In this document: piece after piece, positions 43,704-52,652 of the stretch
Numbering within the stretch: the stretch's first letter is position 1
Layout: each line of letters begins with the position of its first letter
Origin: Amycolatopsis iheyensis
GTDB lineage: Bacteria > Actinomycetota > Actinomycetes > Mycobacteriales > Pseudonocardiaceae
Assembly: GCF_024703995.1 (NCBI RefSeq)
Contig: NZ_JAMXQV010000014.1
Span: 62,001-126,000, forward strand
Length of the DNA stretch: 64,000 nucleotides
Reading direction: 5' to 3'
Made by a program: the position numbers and the translations under genes
Notes under the pieces: generated by a model
What the model was told of the DNA's origin: nothing
Seen by the model: only the letters and a program-made list of their open reading frames with translations
The model's database searches: none

Positions 43704-44479
43704 CGGCTGCCGTCGACACCGGCTTCAGCACCGAATCCGGCTCGAAGCGCGCGGAGCGCATCCGGCTCCTCGCCCAGCCCGCCGCGGTGCTCGTGATCGT
43801 CGCGGTCACGCTGATCTGGGTCTTTTCGAGCGGCCTGAACGCGACCGAGAAGGAGACGCTCAACGCGTCGTCGCTGTTCACGGCGTTGTGGGACCACCTC
43901 CTGATGACGCTCGTGGTGACCGCGATCGTCGTGCTGGTCGCCGTGCCGCTCGGCGTGATCGTCACGCGGCCGTGGGCGCGCTTCCTCGCGCCGATCTTCC
44001 TGGCCATCGCGAACATCGGCCAGGCCGCGCCCGCGCTCGGCGTGCTGGTGCTGTGGTTCATCGTCACCGGCGCGGTCGGCGGGCTGTGGGTGGCGGCGCT
44101 GCCGCTGGCCTTCTACTCGCTGCTGCCGGTGCTGCGGAACACGATGGTCGGCATCCAGCAGGTGGACCCGGCGCTGATCGACGCCGGCCGCGGCATCGGG
44201 ATGTCGGCGTCGGCGGTGCTGTGGCGGGTCGAGCTGCCGCTGGCCGTCCCGCTGATCCTGGCCGGCCTGCGCACGTCGCTCGTGCTGGCGGTCGGCACCG
44301 CGACGTTCGGCATGTTCGTCAACGCCGGCGGGTTCGGCCTGCTGATCGACACCGGCTACAAGCTGAACCTGACCTCGGTGCTGGTGACCGGCTCGGTGCT
44401 GGCCGTCGCGCTGGCGCTGCTGGTGGACTGGCTGGGCGCGGTCGCCGAACAGTTCTTCGGACCGAAGGGGCTGCGATGA
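43700..44479 (+). CDS. Quaternary-amine ABC transporter permease 2 (OpuCD type)
   Basis: 259 residues, six helices. GQAAPALGVLVLW and YSLLPVLRNTMVGIQQVDPALIDAGRGIGMS parallel the first permease. The N-terminal 25 residues are polar, then the first helix. Coupled to neighbours by ATGA overlaps on both sides. Confidence 0.92.
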   Translation: MTAAVDTGFSTESGSKRAERIRLLAQPAAVLVIVAVTLIWVFSSGLNATEKETLNASSLFTALWDHLLMTLVVTAIVVLVAVPLGVIVTRPWARFLAPIFLAIANIGQAAPALGVLVLWFIVTGAVGGLWVAALPLAFYSLLPVLRNTMVGIQQVDPALIDAGRGIGMSASAVLWRVELPLAVPLILAGLRTSLVLAVGTATFGMFVNAGGFGLLIDTGYKLNLTSVLVTGSVLAVALALLVDWLGAVAEQFFGPKGLR

Positions 44480-45444
44480 AACTCCGGCGCATCACGGCGG
44501 CCCTCGGCGTGGCCGTGCTCGGCGCGACGCTCTCGGCGTGCGGGCTGACGGTCAACCAGGCGGTGCCCTACGACATCCAGCCCGGCTCGATCCAGCCGAT
44601 CCCGTCGCTGCAGGGGCTGAAGGTGACGGTGGGGTCGAAGGACTTCACCGAGAACATCATCCTGGCGTACATGAGCGAGATGGCGTTGTCCGCGGCGGGC
44701 GCGGACGTCGTCGACCTGTCCGACATCAAGGGCTCGAACTCCTCGCGGCAGGCGTTGCTGTCCGGGCAGACCGACGTCACCTGGGAGTACACCGGCACCG
44801 GCTGGATCAACTACCAGGGCAACGAGCTCCCGGTCCCCGGCGGCGAGAAGGCTCAATACGACGCGACGGCCAAGGCGGACGAAGAGAAGTTCGGCGTCAC
44901 GTGGCTGAACTACTCGCCGCTCAACGACCAGTACGCGTTCGCCGTCACCGAGGCGTACGGCGCGAAGAACAACCTGAAGACGACGTCGGACCTGGCGGCG
45001 TTCCTCAAGCAGAACCCGGACCAGAACCGGTTCTGCCTGGAGACGGAGTTCACCAGCCGGCAGGACGGTTTCCCGGCCGCGGTGAAGGCCTACGGCTTCC
45101 AGAGCCCGAAGATCGAGAACTTCGGCATCGGCACGATCTACTCGGCGGTCGCGGGCGGCACCTGCCCGGTCGGCGAGGTGTTCACCACCGACGGCCGCAT
45201 CTCCGGGCTGAACCTGCGGGTGCTCGAGGACGACAAGAAGGCGTTCCCGCAGTACAACGCGGTCCCGACGCTGCGTTCGGAGTTCCTGAAGCAGCACCCG
45301 GACATCCGCGGCCCGCTGGAGAAGGTCGGCGCGGCGCTGGACAACCAGCAGATGGTCGAGCTGTGCAAGCAGGTCGACGTCGACGGCCAGGACGCGGGCA
45401 AGGTGGCCCACGACTGGATGGTCAAGAAGGGCTTCGTGAAGTAA
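44476..45444 (+). CDS. Glycine betaine/choline-binding lipoprotein (OpuAC/OpuCC type)
   Basis: 322 residues. Lipobox LSAC; then VTVGSKDFTENIILAYM, GQTDVTWEYTGTGW and RQALLSG, landmarks of the OpuCC/ProX ligand fold. Trp and Tyr residues in the WEYTGTGWINY stretch could form the aromatic cage for a quaternary ammonium. ATG 44476 is coupled to the permease stop. Probable role: osmoprotectant or choline/carnitine uptake. Confidence 0.92.
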   Translation: MKLRRITAALGVAVLGATLSACGLTVNQAVPYDIQPGSIQPIPSLQGLKVTVGSKDFTENIILAYMSEMALSAAGADVVDLSDIKGSNSSRQALLSGQTDVTWEYTGTGWINYQGNELPVPGGEKAQYDATAKADEEKFGVTWLNYSPLNDQYAFAVTEAYGAKNNLKTTSDLAAFLKQNPDQNRFCLETEFTSRQDGFPAAVKAYGFQSPKIENFGIGTIYSAVAGGTCPVGEVFTTDGRISGLNLRVLEDDKKAFPQYNAVPTLRSEFLKQHPDIRGPLEKVGAALDNQQMVELCKQVDVDGQDAGKVAHDWMVKKGFVK

Positions 45445-45450
45445 CCCCCG

Positions 45451-45515
45451 GCACTTTCCCTACGAAAGCTCCGCACCCAGGGCCGCCACTTTCCCTATGA
45501 AAGTGGCGGCCCTGG
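45451..45515 (+). terminator. Terminator with 17-bp stem of the CACTTTC/GAAAGTG family
   Basis: The arm 45477-45493 (CCAGGGCCGCCACTTTC) pairs perfectly with 45499-45515 over a 5-nt loop. A shorter related hairpin, GCACTTTCCCTACGAAAG, precedes it at 45451-45468. It can serve both the OpuC operon and the convergent DUF6474 gene. Confidence 0.85.
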
Positions 45516-45524
45516 TGTTTCGGG

Positions 45525-45986
45525 TCAGAGGCCGAGGCGGTGCAGCAGCAGGCCCTCCAGCCGCTCCAGCTCGCCGGCCACCGCGCGGTGCACGGACTTG
45601 CGCCGCGCCGCCGGCATGCGCTCGGCCGCGCGGACCGATGCCGACAGCTGCTCCAGCGTGCTCAGCGTGTCCGTCGCGAACTCCTGGTCCGCCTTCGACG
45701 CCTTCTCCGACTTCTGGAGATCGCGGCAGCCGTCGGCGACGCCGGCGATCCGGGCGTGCAGCGCCGCGCCGCGGCCGGTGTACTCGCCCAGCTTGTCGAC
45801 CGAGACGCCCAGCTTGCGCGCCTGGTAGCGGTCGTACGCCTCCCGCGCCGCGCCCGCCGCGCGCACCGCGAACGGCGCGACCACCGGGATCACGGCCGGG
45901 CCGAGCACCTTCGCCACCGCGACCGCGTTCTTCGCCTTCTTGGGGGTGAACCTGGCTTCACCCTCGACCTTGGCCTTGCGCGCCAT
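45525..45986 (-). CDS. DUF6474-like basic helical protein
   Basis: 153 residues: Lys-rich N-terminus (ARKAKVEGEARFTPKKAKNAV), one hydrophobic stretch (about 27-45, VLGPAVIPVVAPFAVRAAG), then amphipathic helices. GGAGG precedes the ATG. The assignment rests on overall similarity I recall for this actinobacterial family; function unknown. Confidence 0.7.
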   Translation of the reverse strand: MARKAKVEGEARFTPKKAKNAVAVAKVLGPAVIPVVAPFAVRAAGAAREAYDRYQARKLGVSVDKLGEYTGRGAALHARIAGVADGCRDLQKSEKASKADQEFATDTLSTLEQLSASVRAAERMPAARRKSVHRAVAGELERLEGLLLHRLGL

Positions 45987-46063
45987 GGCACCTCCTGCGA
46001 CGTGTCGAGGTCGAACTTACTGGTCGCCCGGGTGGCGGGCATGTCGGCTCGGCGGTGGGAATC

Positions 46064-46076
46064 TAGAGTGATCTCC
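46064..46076 (+). promoter_or_regulatory. Candidate leaderless promoter (TAGAGT, 7 nt before ATG)
   Basis: TAGAGT at 46064-46069 followed by GATCTCC and ATG 46077; no ribosome-binding sequence. Confidence 0.5.
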
Positions 46077-47717
46077 ATGAAGACCGAGGTGGTGCTCGAC
46101 GCGGGAGCGGTCAGCCGCTGCCGTCGCCGTGTCCACCTCGAGCACGATCCCGCGATGCGCGAGGTACCGCTTTCCCCGCCGGACCCGACGGCGCAGCAGC
46201 GGATCGCCGACGCCACGGCCCACCGCGAGGACATCGTCAGCAGGCTGATGGCGGCCAACCCGGGGCACTGGGTGAAGATCGACCGCGGCCTGCCCGCGCA
46301 CGAGCGCGTCGAGCAGACCGAACAGGCCTTCGCCGCCGAAGCCCAGTACATCTGGGGCGCGTTGTTCCCGGTCGACGCGGCCGGGCACCGGCGCGGCGGC
46401 ATCGACCTGCTGGTCCGCACCGGCCGCGGCTACGTCCCGGTGCTCGTCGTGCGCCACCGGATCTCCGACCGCGGCACCGGCGCCATCGTCACCGAGCTGA
46501 CCGACCTCGACCCGGCGCACCGCGGCGCCGACGAGCACCGCAAGGTCCGCTCGCAGCCGCGCGACCAGCTGCGGCTCGTGCACATCCGCCGCATGCTGCA
46601 GACGCTCGGGCAGGCCGACGAAGGCCTCGCCGTCGGCGGCGTGATCGGCCTCGACGCCGACGTCGTCGTCTGGCACGACCTGACCGCGGGCACCTGGCCG
46701 GGCGGGCGCAGCGCGCTCACCGAGTACCAGGCCCGGTTCGCCGACCGGCTCGCCATCGCCACCGCGGCCGCGAACGGCGAGGAGCCGCTGGCTGAGCCGT
46801 CGCGAGTGCTGGAGTGCCGCCGCTGCCCGTGGTGGCCGACGTGCGAGGTGGTGCTCACCGAGACCCGCGACGTCAGCCTGGTCGTCCGCGGCGAGGACGC
46901 GATGGAGCTGCGCCGCGCCGGCGTGTCCACAGTGGACGAGCTGGCCGCGCTCGACCCGGCGGGCGAGCCGCCGGCGGTGAACTGGACTGGTGTCACGTTC
47001 CCGGACGCGGTGGTGCTCGCCCGGGCCTGGCTGGCCGACCTGACGCTGGTGCGCCGCGTCGAGGCGGTCGAGGTGCCCCGCGCCGACGTCGAGGTCGACG
47101 TCGACATGGAGAGCTTCGGCGACGCGGGCGCGTACCTCTGGGGCTGCCTGCTGACCGGCGCCGACATCGGGCTGGAGCCGGGCTACCGCGCGTTCGCGAC
47201 CTGGGACCCGCTGCCGACCGACGACGAGGCGCGGTCGTTCGCCGAGTTCTGGGCCTGGCTCACCGACGTCCGCAAGCGCACCGAAGCGGCCGGGCTGACG
47301 TTCCGCGCCTACTGCTACAACGCGCTGGCGGAGAACCGCTGGCTCTTCGGCTCGGTCGAGCGCTTCGGCGACTACCCGGGCGTTCCGGCGAAGAAGGACA
47401 TCCAGTCCTTTGTGGACTCCGACGAGTGGGTCGACCTCTTCCGCAGCGTCACCGACCAGTTCCTGTGCTCCCACGGCAAGGGGCTCAAGGTGATCGCCCC
47501 GGTGGCGGGGTTCTCGTGGCGTGACCCGGAGGCCGGTGGCGAGGCGTCGATGCGCTGGTACCGCGACGCGGTGGGCATGGACGGCGAGGTTCCCGACGAC
47601 GTCCAGCGCGAGCGCCTGCTGCGCTACAACGAGGACGACGTCCTCGCGACGCAGGCGCTGCGCGAGTGGATCGACGCCCGGGCGCAGGCCGAAGTGCCGT
47701 ACATGTTCGATCTCTGA
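46077..47717 (+). CDS. TM0106-family RecB-like putative nuclease
   Basis: 546 residues. N-terminal RecB-like region (GGIDLLVRTGRGYVPVLVVRHR carries the D...E-x-K-like arrangement, with Val-rich strands) with a Cys cluster LECRRCPWWPTCEVV, an HhH-like stretch (MELRRAGVSTVDELAALDP), then a C-terminal RNase H-like exonuclease domain with DVDMES and YNEDDVLA, the DEDD acidic residues. Likely acts on nucleic acid; physiological role unknown. The start at ATG 46077 is supported by the TANNNT spacing. Confidence 0.85.
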   Translation: MKTEVVLDAGAVSRCRRRVHLEHDPAMREVPLSPPDPTAQQRIADATAHREDIVSRLMAANPGHWVKIDRGLPAHERVEQTEQAFAAEAQYIWGALFPVDAAGHRRGGIDLLVRTGRGYVPVLVVRHRISDRGTGAIVTELTDLDPAHRGADEHRKVRSQPRDQLRLVHIRRMLQTLGQADEGLAVGGVIGLDADVVVWHDLTAGTWPGGRSALTEYQARFADRLAIATAAANGEEPLAEPSRVLECRRCPWWPTCEVVLTETRDVSLVVRGEDAMELRRAGVSTVDELAALDPAGEPPAVNWTGVTFPDAVVLARAWLADLTLVRRVEAVEVPRADVEVDVDMESFGDAGAYLWGCLLTGADIGLEPGYRAFATWDPLPTDDEARSFAEFWAWLTDVRKRTEAAGLTFRAYCYNALAENRWLFGSVERFGDYPGVPAKKDIQSFVDSDEWVDLFRSVTDQFLCSHGKGLKVIAPVAGFSWRDPEAGGEASMRWYRDAVGMDGEVPDDVQRERLLRYNEDDVLATQALREWIDARAQAEVPYMFDL

Positions 47718-47738
47718 GTAGTTCGCTGACTAAGACAC

Positions 47739-48044
47739 TTGTCGGCCGAAACGACCACCGGTACTGTTCAGGTTGTTCGAGTGCGCCTCACGCGTACGAA
47801 GTTCGTCATCAAGCAGTGTGGTGGGGGTGCCGAACTGCTTGATCAAGCCCGTTCGCTGAACCTCCATCGCGAACCTCGACTCACCACTTCCCGGTGTCGT
47901 GCAGTGCGCCAAGCTCGGCCCGAGCGGATCGTCTACCGGATCACTCAGGCCGGGCGGGCGGAGTTCGAGGACTGGGTCCGCGAGCTCGTCGGCACGCTCG
48001 ACCGGGAACCGCCGGACGATCTGGGAGAGTTCGTGGAGAGGTAG
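47739..48044 (+). pseudogene. Remnant of a PadR/winged-helix regulator
   Basis: The last 45 codons (from about 47907) encode RPERIVYRITQAGRAEFEDWVRELVGT, typical of the wing and C-terminal helix of PadR-type regulators, but the DNA-binding half is missing. Upstream sequence is low in codon bias and holds an inverted repeat (ATCAAGCAGT 47808-47817, ACTGCTTGAT 47834-47843). The interval 47718-48049 otherwise contains nothing I can support. The fragment ends 5 bp before the methyltransferase, which it may once have regulated. Confidence 0.6.
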
Positions 48045-48049
48045 GAACC

Positions 48050-48721
48050 ATGGAGACGACCCGCAAGCACCGGGTGCCCGAGATGGAGGGCTTCCAGGCC
48101 CGCTGGTACGCCAAGAACCGCGGCACGGCGGCCCAGCTCACGCAGTACCGCCGCCAGGCCGCCGAGGTCACGTCGGGCTGGCCCGAGGGCGCCGACATCC
48201 TGGAGGTCGCGCCCGGGCCCGGCTTCTTCGCCATCGAGCTGGCCAAGCGCGGCTTCCACGTCACCGGGCTCGACATCAGCCACACGATGGTCGAGATCGC
48301 CCGGGAAAACCGCGCGGACCTGGCGATCGACTTCCGCCAAGGCGACATCACGCACGCGCCGTTCGACGCGGAGTCGTTCGACTTCCTGGTCTGCCAGGCC
48401 GCGTTCAAGAACTTCCGGCAGCCGGTGGCCGCGCTGAACGAGATGCACCGCGTGCTGCGCCCGGGCGGGTTCGCGGTGATCCACGACCTCAACCACGAGG
48501 CCACCGGCGCCGACATCGGCCGCGAGGTCGCGTCGATGAATGTCGGCGTGGTCAGCAGCTTCACGGTCCGGCAGACGCTGGGCTGGCTGCGGCGCCGCGC
48601 GTTCACCCGCGAGCAGTTCGAGGCGCTGGCCGCCGAAAGCGCTTTCGGTGGCTGCTCGGTGACGACGGACGGCATCGGCCTGGAAGTCCGGCTTACCCGG
48701 GGGCCTGCTCCTATCGGCTGA
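48050..48721 (+). CDS. Class I SAM-dependent methyltransferase
   Basis: 223 residues. Motif I EVAPGPGFFAIELAKRG, motif II GLDISHTMV, and post-motif FRQGDITHAPFDAESFDFLVCQAAFKNF and HRVLRPGG are those of the UbiE/methyltransferase-11 group. Small-molecule target unknown. The ATG is 5 bp after the PadR remnant stop; GTAGGAA is the only weak ribosome site. Confidence 0.9.
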   Translation: METTRKHRVPEMEGFQARWYAKNRGTAAQLTQYRRQAAEVTSGWPEGADILEVAPGPGFFAIELAKRGFHVTGLDISHTMVEIARENRADLAIDFRQGDITHAPFDAESFDFLVCQAAFKNFRQPVAALNEMHRVLRPGGFAVIHDLNHEATGADIGREVASMNVGVVSSFTVRQTLGWLRRRAFTREQFEALAAESAFGGCSVTTDGIGLEVRLTRGPAPIG

Positions 48722-48800
48722 CGCCGGTACTTGGGCGCCGCGTCGCGAACACCTGGACAGGCAGGTGCTTCGTGGTCGTCGAGGGGTCCGGGGGGACGAC

Positions 48801-49796
48801 GTGCCGCAGTTGCGGGTCCACTTCACCGACGCCGATCTCGCGCGCACAAGGCTGAGACCGGAGCTCGACCTGCTCTGGGAGGTCGTCGGCAGCGCGCAGG
48901 TCCTGCAGCACGGCGACGGCGGGTTGCCGTTGAACCACTGGCGCCGCCGGGTGCGTGAGCGGATGCGCGACGCGCGGGCGGTCCGGCTCGCGGTGCACAC
49001 GGTGACGACCGTGGCACCGCACGCCGCCTACTTCCCGGACTTCCTCACGCCCACCACGGCCGTGCGTGACATCGGCGAAGGCGCCGAGGCGGTGCTGTCG
49101 GCTTCGCCGCGGCGGGTCCGCGAGGAAATCGGGCGGCTGCGGCCGGCCGGAGCGTCGGCCGCGCGGTGGCTGGACGACCTCGCCCGCGGGAAGACCGCCG
49201 CGGTGCGCCACCTGTGCCGCGCGTTGCACGTCTACTTCGACACCCTGCTCGAGCCGGACTTGCCCGTGTTCGGCAACGGGGTGCGCATCGCGTGCGCCGA
49301 GGGCATCCAGCGGTACCTGCGGGAAGGTCCCGAAGGCCTGCTGCGCTGGCTCGGCCCGGCGACGAGCTGGCGGCCGCCGGTGCTGACCGTCGACTACCCG
49401 GTCGATCGCGACCTGCGGCTCGGCGGCCGCGGCCTGGTGCTGATCCCCAGCTACTTCGGCGTGCACCACCCGGTGGCGCTGGCCGACCCGCGGCTGCGCC
49501 CGGTCCTGGTGTTCCCGATCGACGCCGGGGCGCGCCTGCTGGCCGCCACGCGCGGCGGCGGCGACCGCGTGAGCGCACTGCTCGGGCCGACCCGCGCCAC
49601 GATCCTGCGTTCGGCCGTCACCGGCGGCACCACCACGCGGCTGGCGCGCGAGGCGGGGGTCGCCCCGGCGACGGTCAGCCACCACACGAACGTCCTGCGC
49701 GACGCCGGGCTCATCACGACCGACCGCCACGAGAACCTCGCCACCCACGTCATCACTTCGCTCGGCCTGGCGGTGCTCACCTCCGGCGACACCTAG
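48801..49796 (+). CDS. DUF5937-type ArsR-family transcriptional regulator
   Basis: 331 residues from GTG 48801 (GGGGGG upstream). A long N-terminal domain (about 1-240; LRVHFTDADLARTRLRP) precedes a C-terminal winged helix: LLGPTRATILRSAVTGGTTTRLAREAGVAPATVSHHTNVLRDAGLITT. No metal-site Cys motif of classic ArsR is present. It may regulate its own gene or the preceding methyltransferase; no operator is evident. Confidence 0.85.
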   Translation: MPQLRVHFTDADLARTRLRPELDLLWEVVGSAQVLQHGDGGLPLNHWRRRVRERMRDARAVRLAVHTVTTVAPHAAYFPDFLTPTTAVRDIGEGAEAVLSASPRRVREEIGRLRPAGASAARWLDDLARGKTAAVRHLCRALHVYFDTLLEPDLPVFGNGVRIACAEGIQRYLREGPEGLLRWLGPATSWRPPVLTVDYPVDRDLRLGGRGLVLIPSYFGVHHPVALADPRLRPVLVFPIDAGARLLAATRGGGDRVSALLGPTRATILRSAVTGGTTTRLAREAGVAPATVSHHTNVLRDAGLITTDRHENLATHVITSLGLAVLTSGDT

Positions 49797-49907
49797 CCCG
49801 CCAGGAGTGTTTCGAGCGAGTTCGAAGGAGGCCGCCCACCGGTGGCCGCGGTGCCAGAGTCACCCCGGATCTCCTGGTCCGGAACCACGATTCGAGTGGA
49901 GGGTGAG

Positions 49908-50297
49908 ATGAAGGTGCTGAAGTGGGGGGCCGCCGGCGCGGCCGCGATCGGCGCGCTGGCGCTGGGTGCTCCGGTGGCGGGGGCCGCGGTCGCCACGGAC
50001 GTCGCGACGCCGTCCCAGAGCGCTCAGCTGAAGGCGATTCCCTGTGAGAACTGGACGCTCAAGATCGCCGAAGGGCACGCGTCGGGGACGTGGTGCAACA
50101 ACTACAAGACCGTGAGCGGGACGGTGACCGACGACAAGGCCGACGGCCGGTGCCCGTACGTCCGCTCGCACTGGAGCAACGGCGGGGTCAGCGACAGCGC
50201 CTCGATCGGCCCGAAGGGCGCGTCCCGGTCGTTCACGCTGAACGCGCCGTCGGGAACGACGTCGACGCAGGTCACGATCCACTACGTCTTCTGCTGA
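49908..50297 (+). CDS. Small secreted four-cysteine protein
   Basis: 129 residues: Sec signal peptide (about 1-29, ending AGA), then a mature domain of about 95 residues with cysteines in PCENW, TWCNN, RCPYV and the terminal VFC, suggesting two disulfides in a beta-rich fold. GGAGGGTGAG precedes the ATG. No family recognised; an exported inhibitor, effector or surface protein are all possible. Confidence 0.75.
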   Translation: MKVLKWGAAGAAAIGALALGAPVAGAAVATDVATPSQSAQLKAIPCENWTLKIAEGHASGTWCNNYKTVSGTVTDDKADGRCPYVRSHWSNGGVSDSASIGPKGASRSFTLNAPSGTTSTQVTIHYVFC

Positions 50298-50304
50298 GCC
50301 ACGA

Positions 50305-50344
50305 TTCGGGGGCGGCACTTTCACGTGAAAGTGCCGCCCCCGAA
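50305..50344. terminator. 40-bp perfect palindrome, bidirectional terminator
   Basis: Perfectly symmetric about 50324/50325: TTCGGGGGCG plus GCACTTTCAC on the left and the exact complement on the right. The central 20 bp equal the palindrome in the ATPase gene at 17635. It sits 7 bp after a plus-strand stop and 2 bp before the convergent SDR stop. Confidence 0.85.
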
Positions 50345-50346
50345 GG

Positions 50347-51105
50347 TCAGCGCGGGGCCATCCGGAGCGAGCCGTCCATGCGGACGACCTCGCCGTTCAG
50401 GTAGTCGTGGTCGATCAGCGACAGCGCGAGCTGCGCGTACTCGTCCGGGCGCGCGAGGCGCTTCGGGAACGGGATGCCGGCAGCGAGCGTCGCGCGGAAC
50501 TCCTCGCTGACCGTGGCGAGCATCGGGGTGTCGACGATGCCCGGGGCGATCGTCAGCACGCGGATGCCGTGCGAGGCCAGGTCGCGGGCCGCGGGGAGCG
50601 TCATGCCGACCACGCCGCCCTTGGACGACGAGTAGGCGACCTGCCCGATCTGGCCGTCGAACGCCGCGATCGACGCGGTGTTGATGATGACGCCGCGGGC
50701 GTCGTCCTCGAGCGGCTCGGTCTTCGCGATCGCCTCGGCCGCGACGGTCAGCACGTTGAACGTCCCGACCAGGTTGATCTGGATGACCTTCGCGTACAGC
50801 GCGAGGTCGTGGCGGCCCTTCTTGGACAGGATCCGCGCGGACGGCCCGATGCCGGCGCAGTTCACCACGGTCCGCAGCGGCACGCCGGAGCCCGAAGCGG
50901 TCGCGACGGCGGCCTCGACCTGCTCGACGTCGGTGACGTCGGCCTCGACGTAGGTGATGCCGTCGACCTGCTCGGCCTTCTCGATGGACGGCGCGAGGTC
51001 GAGCGCGAAGACCTTCGCGCCCTTGGCCGCGAGGGCCTTCGCCGTCGCGCCGCCGAGGCCGGACGCGCCCCCGGTGACCAGCGCCGCCGTGTCCGTGATC
51101 TGCAT
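50347..51105 (-). CDS. SDR, 3-hydroxyacyl-CoA dehydrogenase type 2-like
   Basis: 252 residues. TGGASGLGGATA cofactor loop, Asp in ALDLAP (NAD preference), NCAGIGPSARI, Ser of NTASIAAFDGQ and YSSSKGG active-site motif; APGIVDTPML as in HSD10-type enzymes. Likely acts on short-chain 3-hydroxyacyl-CoA or alcohols in fatty or branched-chain acid breakdown. Single gene. Confidence 0.9.
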   Translation of the reverse strand: MQITDTAALVTGGASGLGGATAKALAAKGAKVFALDLAPSIEKAEQVDGITYVEADVTDVEQVEAAVATASGSGVPLRTVVNCAGIGPSARILSKKGRHDLALYAKVIQINLVGTFNVLTVAAEAIAKTEPLEDDARGVIINTASIAAFDGQIGQVAYSSSKGGVVGMTLPAARDLASHGIRVLTIAPGIVDTPMLATVSEEFRATLAAGIPFPKRLARPDEYAQLALSLIDHDYLNGEVVRMDGSLRMAPR

Positions 51106-51247
51106 CGTTGCGGTTCCCTTCGTGCTCCGATTCGCCGCCTCAGGTTAACGCTCGTTCGCATGGGAGGTTCGTGTCTTCGCTCACCGCTCCCGGGGGCGAC
51201 CGGTTCCGTTAGCGTCGTGGTCAACTCCGGCTGTCACCTTCAGCAGC

Positions 51248-52552
51248 ATGACGCCAGCTCGGATCGTGGTGGTAGGAACGGGTTACGTCGGACTGACCAC
51301 GGGGGCCTGCCTGGCCGGCCTGGGTCATAACGTCACCTGCGTGGACGTCGACCGCGCGAAGGTGTCCCGGCTGAGTGCCGGCCGCGTGGACATCCTCGAA
51401 CCGGGGCTGGCCGAGCTGGTCGCCCGCGGGCTGGCGGCCGGGCGGCTCCAGTTCGTCGTCGGCGCGCGGGACGCGGTCCGCACCGCCGAAGCCGTCTTCC
51501 TCTGCGTGCCGACGCCGATGGGCGCGGGCGGCTCCGCGGACCTGCGCGCGGTCGAGGCGGTGACCACCGAGATCGGCGACGTCCTGCCCGCCGGCTGCGC
51601 GCTCGTCACCAAGTCGACCGTGCCGGTCGGCACCTCGAAGCGGATCGAGGCGATGCTCGGCCGGTCCGACGTGCCGGTCGTGTCGAACCCCGAGTTCCTC
51701 CGCGAGGGCACCGCGGTCGCGGACTTCCTCGGCCCGGACCGGATCGTGGTCGGCTCGGACGACCGCGCGGCCGCGCACTGGGTCGGCGAGCTGTACGCCG
51801 AGCTCGACGCCCCGGTCGTCGTCGCCGACGCGGCCAGCGCGGAGCTGGTGAAGTACGCCGCGAACTGCTTCCTCGCGCTGAAGCTGTCCTACGTCAACTC
51901 GATCGCCGAGCTCTGCGAACGGCTCGACGCGGACATCGACCTCGTCACCGAGGGCATGGGCCACGACCGCCGCATCGGCCGCACGTTCCTCAAGCCGGGC
52001 CCGGGCTGGGGTGGCTCCTGCCTGCCGAAGGACACCAGCGCGCTGGTCAAGGTGGCCGAGTCGGTGAACTACGACTTCAAGATGCTGACCTCGGCCATCG
52101 ACGAGAACATCGCCCAGCGCGACCGGATCGTCGCGAAGATCGCCGGCGCGGTCGGCGGCACGCTGGCCGGCGCCCGGATCGGCGTGCTCGGCCTCGCCTT
52201 CAAGGCCGGCACGAACGACCTGCGCGACTCGCCCGCGCTCGCCGTGTCGTCGGTGCTGTGCGCGCTGGGCGCCGAGCTGATCGCCTACGACCCGGCGGTC
52301 GACGGCGACATCGCCGGGATGACCGTGGTCGACGACGCCTACCAGGTCGCGAAGGACGCGGACGTGGTCGTCGTGCTGACCGAGTGGGCCGAGTTCAAGC
52401 ACCTCGACTGGGCCGCGATGGCCGAGCTGATGGAGGGCATCGACGTCGTCGACACGCGGAACCTGCTGGACCCGCGGGTGATCGTCGACGCCGGGCTGTC
52501 CTGGCAGGGCGTCGGGCGGCCGCGGGCGGCGGCGCGGATCAAGGTTTCCTGA
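51248..52552 (+). CDS. ugd: UDP-glucose 6-dehydrogenase
   Basis: 434 residues. NAD motif GTGYVGLTTGACLAGLGH, then CVPTPMG, KSTVPVGT, NPEFLREG, KYAANCFLALK and catalytic Cys258 in GWGGSCLPKD; C-terminal Rossmann LGLAFKAGTNDLRDSPA. Two successive oxidations convert UDP-glucose to UDP-glucuronate for polysaccharide or glycosylation. No glycosyltransferase neighbours are present; gmd lies 11 kb away. Confidence 0.95.
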   Translation: MTPARIVVVGTGYVGLTTGACLAGLGHNVTCVDVDRAKVSRLSAGRVDILEPGLAELVARGLAAGRLQFVVGARDAVRTAEAVFLCVPTPMGAGGSADLRAVEAVTTEIGDVLPAGCALVTKSTVPVGTSKRIEAMLGRSDVPVVSNPEFLREGTAVADFLGPDRIVVGSDDRAAAHWVGELYAELDAPVVVADAASAELVKYAANCFLALKLSYVNSIAELCERLDADIDLVTEGMGHDRRIGRTFLKPGPGWGGSCLPKDTSALVKVAESVNYDFKMLTSAIDENIAQRDRIVAKIAGAVGGTLAGARIGVLGLAFKAGTNDLRDSPALAVSSVLCALGAELIAYDPAVDGDIAGMTVVDDAYQVAKDADVVVVLTEWAEFKHLDWAAMAELMEGIDVVDTRNLLDPRVIVDAGLSWQGVGRPRAAARIKVS

Positions 52553-52652
52553 CTTCGCCTCGACGGTTAAGGTGATCGGCACGGCATCGCGTGTCGGTCA
52601 CCGGCTGGGTGAGGCATGGAGGTGGCGGGAGTGCCCCGGAGGCATTTCACCC

